Below, one piece after another: positions 1-9,053 of a DNA stretch of 64,000 nt. Where the stretch lies: contig CAVXHQ010000003.1 in the NCBI GenBank assembly GCA_963761735.1, positions 1,116,001-1,180,000 of the forward strand, given 5' to 3'. The position numbers and the translations under genes were made by a program. How positions within the stretch are numbered: position 1 is the stretch's first letter; the number at the start of each line of letters is the position of its first letter. The DNA comes from CAVXHQ01 sp963761735. GTDB lineage: Bacteria; Pseudomonadota; Alphaproteobacteria; Rhodobacterales; Rhodobacteraceae. The notes under the pieces are model-generated. The model did not search any database and was not told where the DNA came from. It was given only the letters and a program-made list of their open reading frames with translations.

Positions 1-120
1 GCACGATGAAGGGAATTTTCTGCGCGCTGCGACCGAGGCGTTGCTTCGGACGCCGATGCAGCATGACGTCGAAGGCGTGATCGGCGCTGGCCGTCAGAGC
101 GTGGCGACGGTCGGCAGACC
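1..120 (+). pseudogene. IS256-family transposase, 5' fragment
   Basis: Translated from base 2, the first ~110 bases give a stretch containing LLRTPMQHDVEGVIGAGR, which matches the N-terminal region of IS256/Mutator-type transposases (LMEADVEGLIGAGR-like). A one-base frameshift just after GAGR restores ERGDGRQTCR, again typical of the family. The gene runs in from outside the window and is broken by the IS66 element that follows; its continuation resumes near 2510. The motif AGACC is present at both junctions (116-120 and 2510-2514) but no exact 8-bp target duplication could be recognised. Non-functional remnant. Confidence 0.7.
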
Positions 121-155
121 TGCCGGAAGCGCTGTAAGCGTCCGGCCTGACCGCT

Positions 156-1655
156 CTACTCCGCCATTTTCCACGGTAGGAAGTCATCGACGCGGGTGAT
201 CTTGTAGTCCGGGATGCGAGCGAGCGTGTCTGCGAGCCAGGCCTGCGGGTCGACGCCGTTCAGCTTGGCGGTTTCGATCAGGGTGTAGGCGATGGCGGCG
301 GCGCGGCCGCCGGTCAGTGATCCGACGAAGAGATAATTCTTCCTGCCGATCGCGACGGATCGCATCGCACGCTCGGCCGTGTTGTTATCCAGTTCCAGGA
401 CACCGTGATCGAGATACGGCTGGAGCCGCTTCATGCGGGTCAGGGCATAGCGGATCGCCGCGGCCAATGGCGACTTGCCGGAAATGGATGGCAGCTGGAG
501 GTGCAGCCATGCCTCGAGATCGTCGAAGACGGGCTTCGCCTTCGCTTGCCGGATCTCGACGCGAAGGTCTGGCGGTGACCCTCTCGCTTCTTTCTCGACT
601 GCGTAGAGTTGGGCGATGCGCAGGACGGCTTCGTCGGCGATGGCCGAGCCCTGCGCTCTATGGATGTCGACAAACTTTCGTCTGACATGAGCCATGCAGG
701 CGACCTCGCGGATGTCGCCGGACCGGTAGAGATCCTCGAACCCGGCATAGCCGTCCGCGTGCATCCAGCCCTGATACGTTGCGAGATGATCCTTCGGATG
801 CTGACCTTTGCGGTCGGGAGAGAACTGATACCAACTGGCGGGTGGGACACCGCTCCCCCAAGGCCGCTCGTCCCGCCCGTAAGCCCACAATCGCGCCGTC
901 GCTGTCTTACCGGTGCCGGGTGCCAGCATCTTCACCGGGGTGTCATCCGTGAAGATGGCCTGTCCGGCCAGCACGTGGCGTCCGATAGCGTCTGCGAGCG
1001 GCTCCAGCAGCGCCGTCGACTTGCCGACCCAGTCGGCCAACGTCGAGCGATCCAGATCGAGCCCGTCGCGCTCGAAGATCTGGCTTTGCCGGTAGAGCGG
1101 CAGGTGATCGGCGTATTTGTTCACCAAGACATGGGCGAGAAGGCCGGGACCGGGGCGGCCGCGCTCGATAGGCCGCGAAGGGAGTGCAGCCTGCGTGAAT
1201 GCCTCGCACCCGAAACACGCGAACCGCGGTCGCACGATCCGGTTCACGATGAACCGGCCGGGCACATACTCCAGCTCCTCGGTCACATCCTCGCCCAGAC
1301 GGCGCAGTCGACCGCCGCACTTGGCGCAATCATCGCCGCCGGTCGTCAACTCGACTTCCATCCGCGGGATGTGATCCGGGATCGGACGGCGCTTCGGCTT
1401 GTCCTTCGGCTCCTCATCGGGAAGCCGCAGCTTGGCCGTCATCTTGGCGATCGAGATCTCGCTGGCTTCCAGTGCCAGCTGAAGCTGCTCGATAATCTCC
1501 GATGAGGCGCCGAACCGAGAGTTGCGGTGCCCGGCCAGCTGATGGCGCAGCTTCTCGATGAGCATCGCCTGCGACTTCACTTCGGCCAGCAAAAGGGCCG
1601 TGAAGCGGCGTAGTTCATCGGGATCTTCCGGCAGGGATTGGGCCACGTCAAGCAT
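156..1655 (-). CDS. tnpC: IS66-family DDE transposase TnpC
   Basis: This is the 499-residue transposase of an IS66-type element, which cuts and joins the element ends. It has an N-terminal leucine-rich helical region, a zinc-finger-like CAKCGG segment near residue 112, a DDE core with FTDDTPVKML and ADGYAGF, and the conserved LDNNTAERAMR block carrying the catalytic glutamate. The C-terminal LPWKMAE is also typical. Length is normal and there is no internal stop. It is the last gene of the tnpA-tnpB-tnpC set, 59 bases after tnpB. Confidence 0.95.
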   Translation of the reverse strand: MLDVAQSLPEDPDELRRFTALLLAEVKSQAMLIEKLRHQLAGHRNSRFGASSEIIEQLQLALEASEISIAKMTAKLRLPDEEPKDKPKRRPIPDHIPRMEVELTTGGDDCAKCGGRLRRLGEDVTEELEYVPGRFIVNRIVRPRFACFGCEAFTQAALPSRPIERGRPGPGLLAHVLVNKYADHLPLYRQSQIFERDGLDLDRSTLADWVGKSTALLEPLADAIGRHVLAGQAIFTDDTPVKMLAPGTGKTATARLWAYGRDERPWGSGVPPASWYQFSPDRKGQHPKDHLATYQGWMHADGYAGFEDLYRSGDIREVACMAHVRRKFVDIHRAQGSAIADEAVLRIAQLYAVEKEARGSPPDLRVEIRQAKAKPVFDDLEAWLHLQLPSISGKSPLAAAIRYALTRMKRLQPYLDHGVLELDNNTAERAMRSVAIGRKNYLFVGSLTGGRAAAIAYTLIETAKLNGVDPQAWLADTLARIPDYKITRVDDFLPWKMAE

Positions 1656-1714
1656 GCCAAACTATAGCAAAACATGGCTGCGGCGGGAATCCTGAATGCC
1701 CTCGACAGGGCAAT

Positions 1715-2062
1715 TTATCCTGCCTTGAGCGGCTTCCAGCTACGCTGCGGGGCCCGCCAGTCGATGCCCTCCAGGAGCATCGCCAACTGCGCCGCCGTCA
1801 GGGAGATCTTACCCTCCTTCGCCGACGGCCAGACGAACCGGCCCTTCTCAAGGCGCTTCGAGAACAAGCACGCGCCCTGGCCATCCCACCAGATGATCTT
1901 GATCAGATCGCCACGCCGCCCGCGGAACACAAACAGGTGGCCAGCGAACGGGTCCTGCTTCAGCGCCGTCTCAGCTTGAGCCGCCAGCGTCGTGAACCCC
2001 CGTCGCATGTCTGTGACACCGGCCGCCAGCCAGACCCGCGTGTTCGACGGGACCGGGATCAT
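1715..2062 (-). CDS. tnpB: IS66-family accessory protein TnpB
   Basis: This 115-residue protein matches the small Orf2 (TnpB) of IS66 elements, which is needed for transposition although its biochemical role is unclear. The start MIPVPSNTRVWLAAGVTDMR and the internal FVFRGRRGDLIKIIWWDGQG are hallmark segments. Its start overlaps the tnpA stop by four bases, giving translational coupling. Full length and intact. Confidence 0.95.
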   Translation of the reverse strand: MIPVPSNTRVWLAAGVTDMRRGFTTLAAQAETALKQDPFAGHLFVFRGRRGDLIKIIWWDGQGACLFSKRLEKGRFVWPSAKEGKISLTAAQLAMLLEGIDWRAPQRSWKPLKAG

Positions 2063-2439
2063 GGCGACAGGCCCCGGATCAGCCGGGCCAGCGCCTCGGG
2101 ATCGTAGGTGCCCACAATCCGCAGTCGGTGACCACCTGCGACATCGATCTCGATTGTGCCAGGATCAGCGGTCGGATCAGACACCGCGTCATGATCCCTC
2201 CACTCCGGCTGATCGACGATCTCAACCGGCAGGAAGCCAGCGACATCCGCAGCGCATATCTCGACCACCGGTTCGGCGGTGGGGGCGTATCGAGGATCCC
2301 GCAGCCATTTGAAGATCATGTTGGCGTTCATCGCATATCGACGCGCAACCTGCGCCACCGACACATCCGGCGCTGCCGTCTGAAAGCAGATCGAGCGCTT
2401 CTCCTCGTCGCTCCAGAGCCGTCTCGCACGACGCGCCAT
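2059..2439 (-). CDS. tnpA: IS66-family accessory protein TnpA
   Basis: First gene of the IS66 operon, 126 residues. It carries an N-terminal helix-turn-helix of the IS3/IS66 Orf1 type (WSDEEKRSICFQTAAP, then VAQVARRYAMNANMIFKWLRD), expected to bind DNA. A less conserved C-terminal half ends in LRIVGTYDPEALARLIRGL, which is typical of IS66 TnpA. It overlaps tnpB by four bases. Length is normal and the frame is intact. Confidence 0.92.
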   Translation of the reverse strand: MARRARRLWSDEEKRSICFQTAAPDVSVAQVARRYAMNANMIFKWLRDPRYAPTAEPVVEICAADVAGFLPVEIVDQPEWRDHDAVSDPTADPGTIEIDVAGGHRLRIVGTYDPEALARLIRGLSP

Positions 2440-2450
2440 CGATCGCCCCT

Positions 2451-2478
2451 TAGTGTCCGCTATCCTAAGCGGACACTA
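2451..2478. repeat. Perfect 10-bp inverted repeat upstream of tnpA
   Basis: TAGTGTCCGC (2451-2460) and GCGGACACTA (2469-2478) are perfect inverted repeats separated by eight bases, starting 11 bases upstream of the tnpA start. It may be an operator or promoter-proximal hairpin controlling transposase expression, or a sub-terminal transposase site. It is not obviously matched at the tnpC end. Confidence 0.6.
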
Positions 2479-2509
2479 TCCCTCACTCCCTATGCGCGGC
2501 AGTGCAGGG

Positions 2510-2990
2510 AGACCGTACGGTTACGATGCGCTGCCGTGATCGCGACCTGAAGACCCGGCTCGGACCGCTGAACCCGCAGGTGCCGAAGCTGCGGCAGGGC
2601 AGCGGTTTTGCCGGCATCCTCAGGCCGCGCCGCACCTCGCAGAAGGCGCCGGTCGCGGTGATCCCGCAGGTCTGGATCGGCGGCGTCCGCGATGGCCGAA
2701 GCTGGCAACGCCGATGGATGACAGCGAGACCGTCGCGCTGGCCTGCATGGCGTTCCCGGCCCGGCACCGCCCGACTTTGCACGGCGCGAACCCCTTGGAA
2801 TGCCTGAACAATCGGGCGAAGCGCCGCGCCGATGTCGTCGGGATCTTCCCGATCGAGGACCGTATCATCCGCCTGATCCGCGCTGTCCCGTTCGAGCAGA
2901 ATGACGACTGGCAGAGCCGGCATCGCGACATGCAGGTCGACGCGTTCGGCCTCATCGACACCGCACAGACCCACCCGCCACTCGGCATAT
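2510..2990 (+). pseudogene. IS256-family transposase, 3' remnant with internal deletion
   Basis: The IS256-type transposase resumes after the IS66 element. Bases ~2530-2690 encode DLKTRLGPLNPQVPKLRQGS and AVIPQVWIGGVRDGRS, the usual N-terminal third. From 2714, in another frame, it jumps to SETVALACMAFPARHRPTLH, NPLECLNNRAKRRADVVGIF and EQNDDWQSRHRDMQV, the usual C-terminal end. The roughly 200 residues between them, including most of the DDE core, are missing, so this is a decayed copy with both an internal deletion and frameshifts. Together with bases 1-120 it forms one gene into which IS66 jumped. Confidence 0.8.
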
Positions 2991-3057
2991 CACCACGGGC
3001 CGCCCGATCGATGCCCGCAAAGCGCCGTCACCGAATTTACACCAGTTTCACGGATGC

Positions 3058-3381
3058 TACCGCAACAGGTTCGGCGCGGGCGCCCGGAACACCATTCACG
3101 TTGATAACGGTCCCGAATGTATCGGCGGTGAACTGATGGCATGGGCCGAGAAACAGCGCGTACGTCTTGAATACATTCAGCCCGGAAAGCCGCAACAGAA
3201 CGCCTGGATTGAGCGGTACAACCGCACCGTTCGCGGCGAATGGCCGAGCCAATGCATCCTTGAAACCATCGAGGACGCACAAGACCTGGCAACCGAACGG
3301 CTCTGGGCTGACAACAACGAGCGACCCAACAGGGGTCTCGGTGGCATCACACCCGCCATGAAACTGAAAACAGCCGCGTGA
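3058..3381 (+). pseudogene. IS3-family transposase OrfB, C-terminal fragment
   Basis: Only the last ~107 codons of an IS3-family integrase-type transposase are recognisable. IHVDNGPECIGGELMAWAEK contains the second catalytic aspartate, GKPQQNAWIERYNRTVRGEW contains the catalytic glutamate, and WADNNERPNRGLGGITPAMK is the standard C-terminus. The N-terminal half with the first aspartate and OrfA are absent, so it cannot work. Just downstream (near 3395-3420) is AAAATGGGGGGATTACCC, which looks like the right terminus of such an element. This is the last piece of the IS cluster. Confidence 0.85.
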
Positions 3382-3911
3382 ATTCTACGGCAGGACCCCC
3401 TTGAAAATGGGGGGATTACCCATCCAACTCTTGAAACGGGAGCGGATCAGGCGGACGGCGTACCTCACACGCGGGGCCGCAAGGCAGGACGTGTTTGACT
3501 GCTTCGAGATGTTCTGTACCCCGACACGCAAGCATACGACCAACAAAATGCTGTCACCGGTTGACCATGAAACAAGACCGTCGAAACCGAACCAGGCAGG
3601 CGTCTGGCAAACTGGAGGCACCTCATCGCGGTCGGTGCCGGACGGCGATCTGCGCCACCCCATGCTGCGGACCTTACAGCTCTTTTCCGGCCACAGCGCC
3701 GGATGACAGGCGCCATCGCGCCCCGGAATTCCCATTGATCCGTGCGCGATTTCTGGAAATCCCGTTTTGCCATACGATGTTGCGAAGACCCTAGCTTCGC
3801 TGGCGATCGGGTTGTAGTAACGGACAAACCCGCATTGTGCCGCCATGGGCACCAGATCCCGGACACCATTCACCCTCGGCCATGCAGGCCCCCGGCACCA
3901 CCAAGGATTCC
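3382..3911. other. Intergenic region, no gene recognised
   Basis: About 530 bases between the IS3 remnant and the fucosyltransferase-like gene. Open frames exist on both strands but their translations show no recognisable family, no ribosome-binding site and atypical composition. The first ~40 bases look like an IS3 terminus. A promoter for the downstream gene presumably lies toward the right end, but no convincing -35/-10 pair was found. Confidence 0.5.
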
Positions 3912-5740
3912 ATGAACGCCAGCAAGACCCACCCCGACTTCACCGGGCTCCTGTGCGCCGCTTCGGACCTCGTCGATATCGCGCCGCAGGGCCTCGCGAC
4001 GCAAAGCTCGATTTCGAAGTGGTCGCGGCCCGATGACGCGCAACAGGCGGTACTCGGCAGCCCCCGCCCCGATTTCGGCTTTCACACCGATAGGGAGGAT
4101 GCGCCGTGGTGGCAGCTGTCCTTCGATGTGCCGCAAAAGCCGGAGGCGATCGTAATCTCCAACCGGCGCCGCATCGAATTTCAGGGGGTTGCCCGGTCGC
4201 TGCGCGTCGAGATCTCGACCGATGGCGCAGAGTGGATGACCGTCCATTCCGGTTGCACGCTGTTCGGGGCGGACGGAGCGGGGATCCCGCTGATCCTGCC
4301 CATGGACCCGCAGATCCGCCTGCGCCATCTGCGGCTGAGCCTTGAGGAACCTGGCTATCTGCACCTCTCGACGGTGCGGGTTCTGGCACGCGGATACGCC
4401 CAGACGACAGGGCCCGTCTTCGTCACCCAGCGCAGCGACGGGTTTGGCGAGCGGCTCAAGGGAATCGTCAATACGATCGCGATGGCCGAACTGTTCGATG
4501 GCGATTTCGCCTTCGACTGGCCGGGATTTTCGGTGCACACCGCGATCCATCACGCCATCGGCACCCCGCATGAAATCTTTTCCGACGCGTTTCTGGCCCG
4601 GCACCAGGGCGTTCCCGGCCCGGCAGTCAAGCTCGCGGCATTTCTGCGGCAGGACGCGGCTGGCAAACCCGACGAGTCGACCATCGTGCAGACGCCCCAT
4701 ACCCCGTTGGAAGAGGTCGATCCGGCGCTCGGGGCGCGGCTGGATTCCGGGGCCTTTGCCCAGGCTTTCTGGCGCATCGGTTTTTCGGACGGGCTGACGC
4801 GGGCGGTCGCTCTGGCCGACGGGATGCAACTGGCCGAAAGCACGGTCGGCCTGCACCTGCGTGCGGGCGATATCGTCTATGGGCGCTATCGCTTCAACCG
4901 TCGCTATACCAACAAGGTGGTTCCATACCCGCTTTGTCTTGCTTTCCTGACCGAAGAACGTGCGGCGGGGCGGGATGTGCTGTTGTTCGGTCAGGATGCA
5001 AAACTGTGCCGCGAACTTGCCGCGGCGACCGGGGCGCGGTTTGCCGGCGACATGCACGATATCCACGGGCTCGACACCCATCAGGCGGCGCTGTTCGACA
5101 TCGTGGCGATGGCGCGCTGCGCCCGGGTGGTCGCGGGCCAAAGCGGTTTTTCCAGATCGCCCAGCGCATCGGTGGCTTCGAGATGATCGACCCGCGCCAC
5201 CTGATGCCGCGACAGGCCGCCGTCAAGGTTCTCTGCAACGCTCTGCTAGACCCCGAGAGCGCGCCGAATATCGCGGTCTCGGCACAGCAAAATGCCTTTG
5301 CCGCCTGGTATGCGACATGCTTCTACGGTGACCTGATTGCGCCCGGCCTGCGGATTGACCTGTTGCGGATCGCCCTGCGCGACGATCCGGTCAACGATTT
5401 CTACGGCGTCATGCTGGCGCTGGCGCTGTTCGAGGCAGACGACGGGGCCGGGGCCTGGGCCGCCCTTGCGCGCCTGCTCGACACCGACCGTCCGACCGAA
5501 CAGTTCGGCTCCCTGTCCGAGATCGTGCGCACCCTGCATCCCGACGATACGCCCGCTCTGCTCCTTGCGCGAGAGCCGCTGGAACGCATGGCGGGGCAGG
5601 GCATCGTCCCGGCGGCGGGGATCGCGGCGGCCATCTCCCGCCAGGTCGGCGACGAGGCCAGAGCCCTGCGTCTGCTCGATGCAGCCGACGCAGAGGCCAC
5701 GACCATCGCCGAAGCGCTGTCAGGTTCGACATTGCGGTAA
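3912..5740 (+). pseudogene. Discoidin-like / fucosyltransferase-like protein, split by a frameshift
   Basis: Start ATG 3912 is preceded by AAGGA at good spacing. The N-terminal ~150 residues look like an F5/8-type (discoidin) carbohydrate-binding beta-sandwich (WWQLSFDVPQKPEAIVISN, LRVEISTDGAEWMTVHSG). The middle resembles fucosyltransferases: SDGFGERLKGIVNTIAMAEL and LHLRAGD near residue 315, the HxRxGD-type nucleotide-sugar motif. The frame stops at 5186, but the frame from about 5153 continues perfectly as QIAQRIGGFEMIDPRHL to 5740. A single missing C in the T5C2 run at 5147-5153 explains the split; restored length is about 609 residues. The ~180-residue C-terminal part is helical and unassigned. 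A neighbouring fucU fits a fucose theme. Whether the indel is real or a sequencing error cannot be told here. Confidence 0.7.
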
Positions 5741-5906
5741 AGGGCGGCAGGCCTGCGACGCGCGGATGCAGGTGGCCGCCGGGCGACCAGGCCGCACTCC
5801 CGCGTGATAGCGGCCACAGCAAACCCCGAACGCAGGGCGCCCACACCGCAAGTTCGCGCGCCCACGTCAAAAGCGGCGCGCGAATGCCAGCGGTTTCCTG
5901 ACGCGC

Positions 5907-8813
5907 TCAGCCCAGAAACCGTTCCATCCGCATCGTTACGGCGTCGGTGCCGCAGTTGCGGTGGACGAAATCTTGGCCGCGCGCCACCTGCGCCTCGAAC
6001 AGGCCCGGCTCGGCGCGCAGCCGGTCCATGGCACTCTGGCTGTCGCAGTCCGAAACCGTCAGGATGTCGTCGCCAAAGACGCGCCCGAACACCGCGTCGG
6101 CAATCACCGGCAGGCCAAAGGCCATGGCCTCCATGACATTGCGCCCGAATTCCTCGATATAGGACCCTTCGTTGAAATTCAGGTACACGTCGCCGCCGTT
6201 CAGCAGGTTGGGCACCGAAATGCCGTCGTAATCGTGCACCGTCCAGCTTTCGGGACGTCCGGAAAGAACGCGTTCCGGCGTCGTGCTGCCGCCCAGTACC
6301 GTGAATCCGGCGGTTCCTTCGAGGACATAGGCCGCGCGGGTTTGCGCCGCCGATGCCGGCCACTTGGTCCAATGGTCGCGGGTATGGCGCACGGTGGCGG
6401 GGCCACCGGCGCGCAATGCCGCCAGCCGGGCAGAGGTATCGCGCGTGATCAGCGCCGGGTCCGTCACATAGGGCGGATACCAGATCTCGTCGGACACGCG
6501 GATGTCTGACGACCATTCGAGCAGGTAATCCCGTGTCAGCGGCGAGATCGGAAGCCATTCGATCGCATCCACCCCCAGAATCCGCGCCAGCCGCGCCGTC
6601 ACATCGACGGGATCATAGAACGTCCGGTCGCGTTCGGTGGTCTGGAATGGCAGCTGGTTGACCAGCACCACGGCGCTTTCGGCCTCGATCCGGGGAAAAC
6701 TGTCGAGGTCATGGGAAGCGATGGGCGGATGGTGCACGATCACCCGTTTGGCGCGCAGGCTGTCCTCCCAGGTGACGATTTCGGCGAGGCCCTCCTGGCA
6801 CAGGTCACGGTACGCACCGTCGATGTCGTTCAGAAACCGCAGGTCCGCCCGTGGCCAGTGAAACAGCCCCACGCGGCAGCCCATCGCGTGCAGCGCGCGA
6901 ACATAGTTGATGTTGCAGCCGCGCGTGCCGCCCTGCAAAAACAGGTCCGACATGATCAGAACGTCGAATTCGCGCACCTCGCGCCGGAGCGCGGGGATCA
7001 TCAGGCTGTTGGGGGCCGGAAACGGTGCCGAGGGCGAGGACCGTCCGGTCAGCACGAGAGGGTCGATGCCCTGGCCCATGCCCTCGGCCTTGGCGCTCTG
7101 GCTTTGCAACCAGTGTTCGGCCTGACGGTGGTATTCGTGGCGCGAGCCGAATGTCAGGCTGCGCAGGTTCATCGTCTTTTGCTGGGTCAGCGAATTCTCG
7201 TGCATCAGAAAGAACGAAAACGGCACCTCGGTGTCGATGACGGCAAAGGCGACCTTGCCGTGGACCAGCTTGATGCGGCGCTCGAACTCGGCGTCGGCAT
7301 TGGCCATGATCGGGTCCCAGCCGCCCAGCGCCACCACGTCTTCGCGGCGGAACATGAAACCGGGATAATTCTGGTGGCAATATTCCAGCGAATTGCGCGA
7401 CGGGCGCAGTTTGAAATCGAGGTTCGGCAGCACCCGGCACATCAGCGTGGTGTTCACACGGATATCGGGTGTTTCCATCAGATGCCGGACCTGTCGTTCG
7501 ATCATCTGCGGATGCGACCAGTCGTCGGAATCGTGGACCGTCACGAAATCCCCGGTGCAGCGTGCCAGCATGGCGTTGCGGTTGCCATAGGTGCCGGCGG
7601 TCTCGGTGTTCTCGATCACTGTGACCCGCGGATCGGCGCGCGCAATGGCGTGCAGGATCGCGCGGCTGTCGTCGGTGCTGCAATCGTCGGTCACGATGAT
7701 TTCAAGGTTACGCCAGCTTTGCGCCTGCATGCAGCCCACGGCCAGATGCAGCGTTTCGGCCGAATTATACGACGACATGAGCACCGAGACGCGCGGCCCG
7801 TCCTCGACCGGCGGTGGGGCCGTCACCGTGCGCAGGCTCAGGAACGGCGCTTCGGGATCGTCACAGACGATGCGCTCGAGGCCGGAAAGTTCCATCATGT
7901 CGCCCAAAACGGTGAACATGTCCGCCTGCGATCCTTCGAGCCGCGCGAGGTTTGCGAGGCCGATCCAATAGTCGGGCACCGCGGGGGACATCTCGTGGTA
8001 TTCCCGCAGGCGGCGACCGGCGCCGTCCAGGTCGCCGCAGCGCATCAGCAGATCGCTCTCGAGCAGGCGGGGCCGCAGCTGGCGCATGAAGACCGTCGAA
8101 TAGCGACGGGTCTGCGCCATCATCCGGCGGGCGGTCTGCACCTGACCGGTATCGGCGCTTTGTCGTGCGAGGGCGTAGCAGGCCTTGGCCCGGTTTTCGG
8201 GCAGGATCGCCTCCGACATCGTCAGGTCGAGCAGGGCCCGACGTCCGAATTCGGAATAGCCCCCCCACATCTTTTCCTCGGCCTGATGGATCACGCGTCC
8301 GGCGCCCCGTGACATCTGGTCCTTGTGGCGCTTGTGCCGTTTGAGTCCGTCGACCTCCTTGCGCCGGGCCTTGAGAAAGCCGACCAGTTCGGCGTTCTTG
8401 GCCTTGAGCCGGCTCACCAGGCTGGGCGGTGCCTTTGCAGATCCGTCCGTCTCCGACCCGTCTTGCGCGGGCGTATCGGGCAGCCAAGTCAGAGCGGCGT
8501 CGGTCCGGCCAAACGCCTTGTCGAGGCGGGCCGTGGCGCTGAACGCCGGATCCTCGACCGCGTGCAGCACGATGGAGGCGATGTCGTCGGGGTCCACGCT
8601 TGCCGGCAGCGGCACCTCGAAGCCGTGCATCAGGTTGCTGAGGCCCTTCTCGGCCAGATGTGCCCGCTCCTGATCGGCGACCGCCAGCGCCACTTCCTCA
8701 CCGTTGACGACGAGGCGCGCGGTGCAGGTGACATCCGGTGCGGCCATATCGGCGAGCCAGCCGACGATCCCCCTCGCTTTGCTCAGTCCTACCCATCCGC
8801 GCATCTCGCTCAT
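5907..8813 (-). CDS. Large two-domain glycosyltransferase (GT2 + GT4)
   Basis: Start ATG 8813 has a good Shine-Dalgarno (AAGAGGCG), giving 968 residues. Residues 1-~110 are a beta-rich domain (GWVGLSKARGIVGWLAD), then a lysine-rich helical linker and TPR-like helices. A GT2 domain spans ~340-560: VSVLMSSYNSAETL, VTDDCSTDDS and the DxD-like VHDSDDW. From ~600 to the end is a GT-B fold GT4-like domain: FLQGGTRGCNINYVRAL and the E-x7-E-type block EFGRNVMEAMAFGLPVIAD. It probably transfers two sugars in sequence in cell-surface glycan assembly, in the cytoplasm. It is convergent with the fucosyltransferase-like gene, with 166 bases between, and stands outside the main EPS block. Acceptor and donor are unknown. 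Confidence 0.85.
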   Translation of the reverse strand: MSEMRGWVGLSKARGIVGWLADMAAPDVTCTARLVVNGEEVALAVADQERAHLAEKGLSNLMHGFEVPLPASVDPDDIASIVLHAVEDPAFSATARLDKAFGRTDAALTWLPDTPAQDGSETDGSAKAPPSLVSRLKAKNAELVGFLKARRKEVDGLKRHKRHKDQMSRGAGRVIHQAEEKMWGGYSEFGRRALLDLTMSEAILPENRAKACYALARQSADTGQVQTARRMMAQTRRYSTVFMRQLRPRLLESDLLMRCGDLDGAGRRLREYHEMSPAVPDYWIGLANLARLEGSQADMFTVLGDMMELSGLERIVCDDPEAPFLSLRTVTAPPPVEDGPRVSVLMSSYNSAETLHLAVGCMQAQSWRNLEIIVTDDCSTDDSRAILHAIARADPRVTVIENTETAGTYGNRNAMLARCTGDFVTVHDSDDWSHPQMIERQVRHLMETPDIRVNTTLMCRVLPNLDFKLRPSRNSLEYCHQNYPGFMFRREDVVALGGWDPIMANADAEFERRIKLVHGKVAFAVIDTEVPFSFFLMHENSLTQQKTMNLRSLTFGSRHEYHRQAEHWLQSQSAKAEGMGQGIDPLVLTGRSSPSAPFPAPNSLMIPALRREVREFDVLIMSDLFLQGGTRGCNINYVRALHAMGCRVGLFHWPRADLRFLNDIDGAYRDLCQEGLAEIVTWEDSLRAKRVIVHHPPIASHDLDSFPRIEAESAVVLVNQLPFQTTERDRTFYDPVDVTARLARILGVDAIEWLPISPLTRDYLLEWSSDIRVSDEIWYPPYVTDPALITRDTSARLAALRAGGPATVRHTRDHWTKWPASAAQTRAAYVLEGTAGFTVLGGSTTPERVLSGRPESWTVHDYDGISVPNLLNGGDVYLNFNEGSYIEEFGRNVMEAMAFGLPVIADAVFGRVFGDDILTVSDCDSQSAMDRLRAEPGLFEAQVARGQDFVHRNCGTDAVTMRMERFLG

Positions 8814-9053
8814 CGTCCAAATCGCCTCTTTAAAATTACCGCCAGCAGGGCGTTTCGCCCGGCTACGCCCGTCGGGGCACCACGTTACCGCCCGCCCGGC
8901 GCAGGATATCGCCATCGAACCGGCATCCGCATGGCGGCCGCTGGCACCGTGCCGCGTTTCGGAACGTGGTGCACCGCCCTTGGCGGGATGTAAACGGATC
9001 GGCGTTCGTTTGGCGGCCCTTCGCTGACGAAACCTGCCGCCCGCACAGGCACG

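Larger units (their letters stand above)
121..2509 (-). mobile_element. IS66-family insertion sequence (approximate limits)
   Basis: Three adjacent minus-strand genes tnpA, tnpB and tnpC in the standard IS66 order form a complete element about 2.4 kb long. All three frames are open and of normal length, so the element looks potentially active. It interrupts an IS256-family transposase gene, whose two halves flank it. The left end probably lies near base 134, where GTAAGCG begins as in many IS66 termini. The right end lies between the tnpA start and base 2509, but a matching terminal inverted repeat could not be aligned by eye, so the exact limits are uncertain. Confidence 0.85.

Noticed and set aside
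3385..3873. 162-codon minus-strand frame after the IS3 remnant
   Set aside because: No ribosome-binding site, no motif, unusual composition rich in Cys, Trp and Ser.
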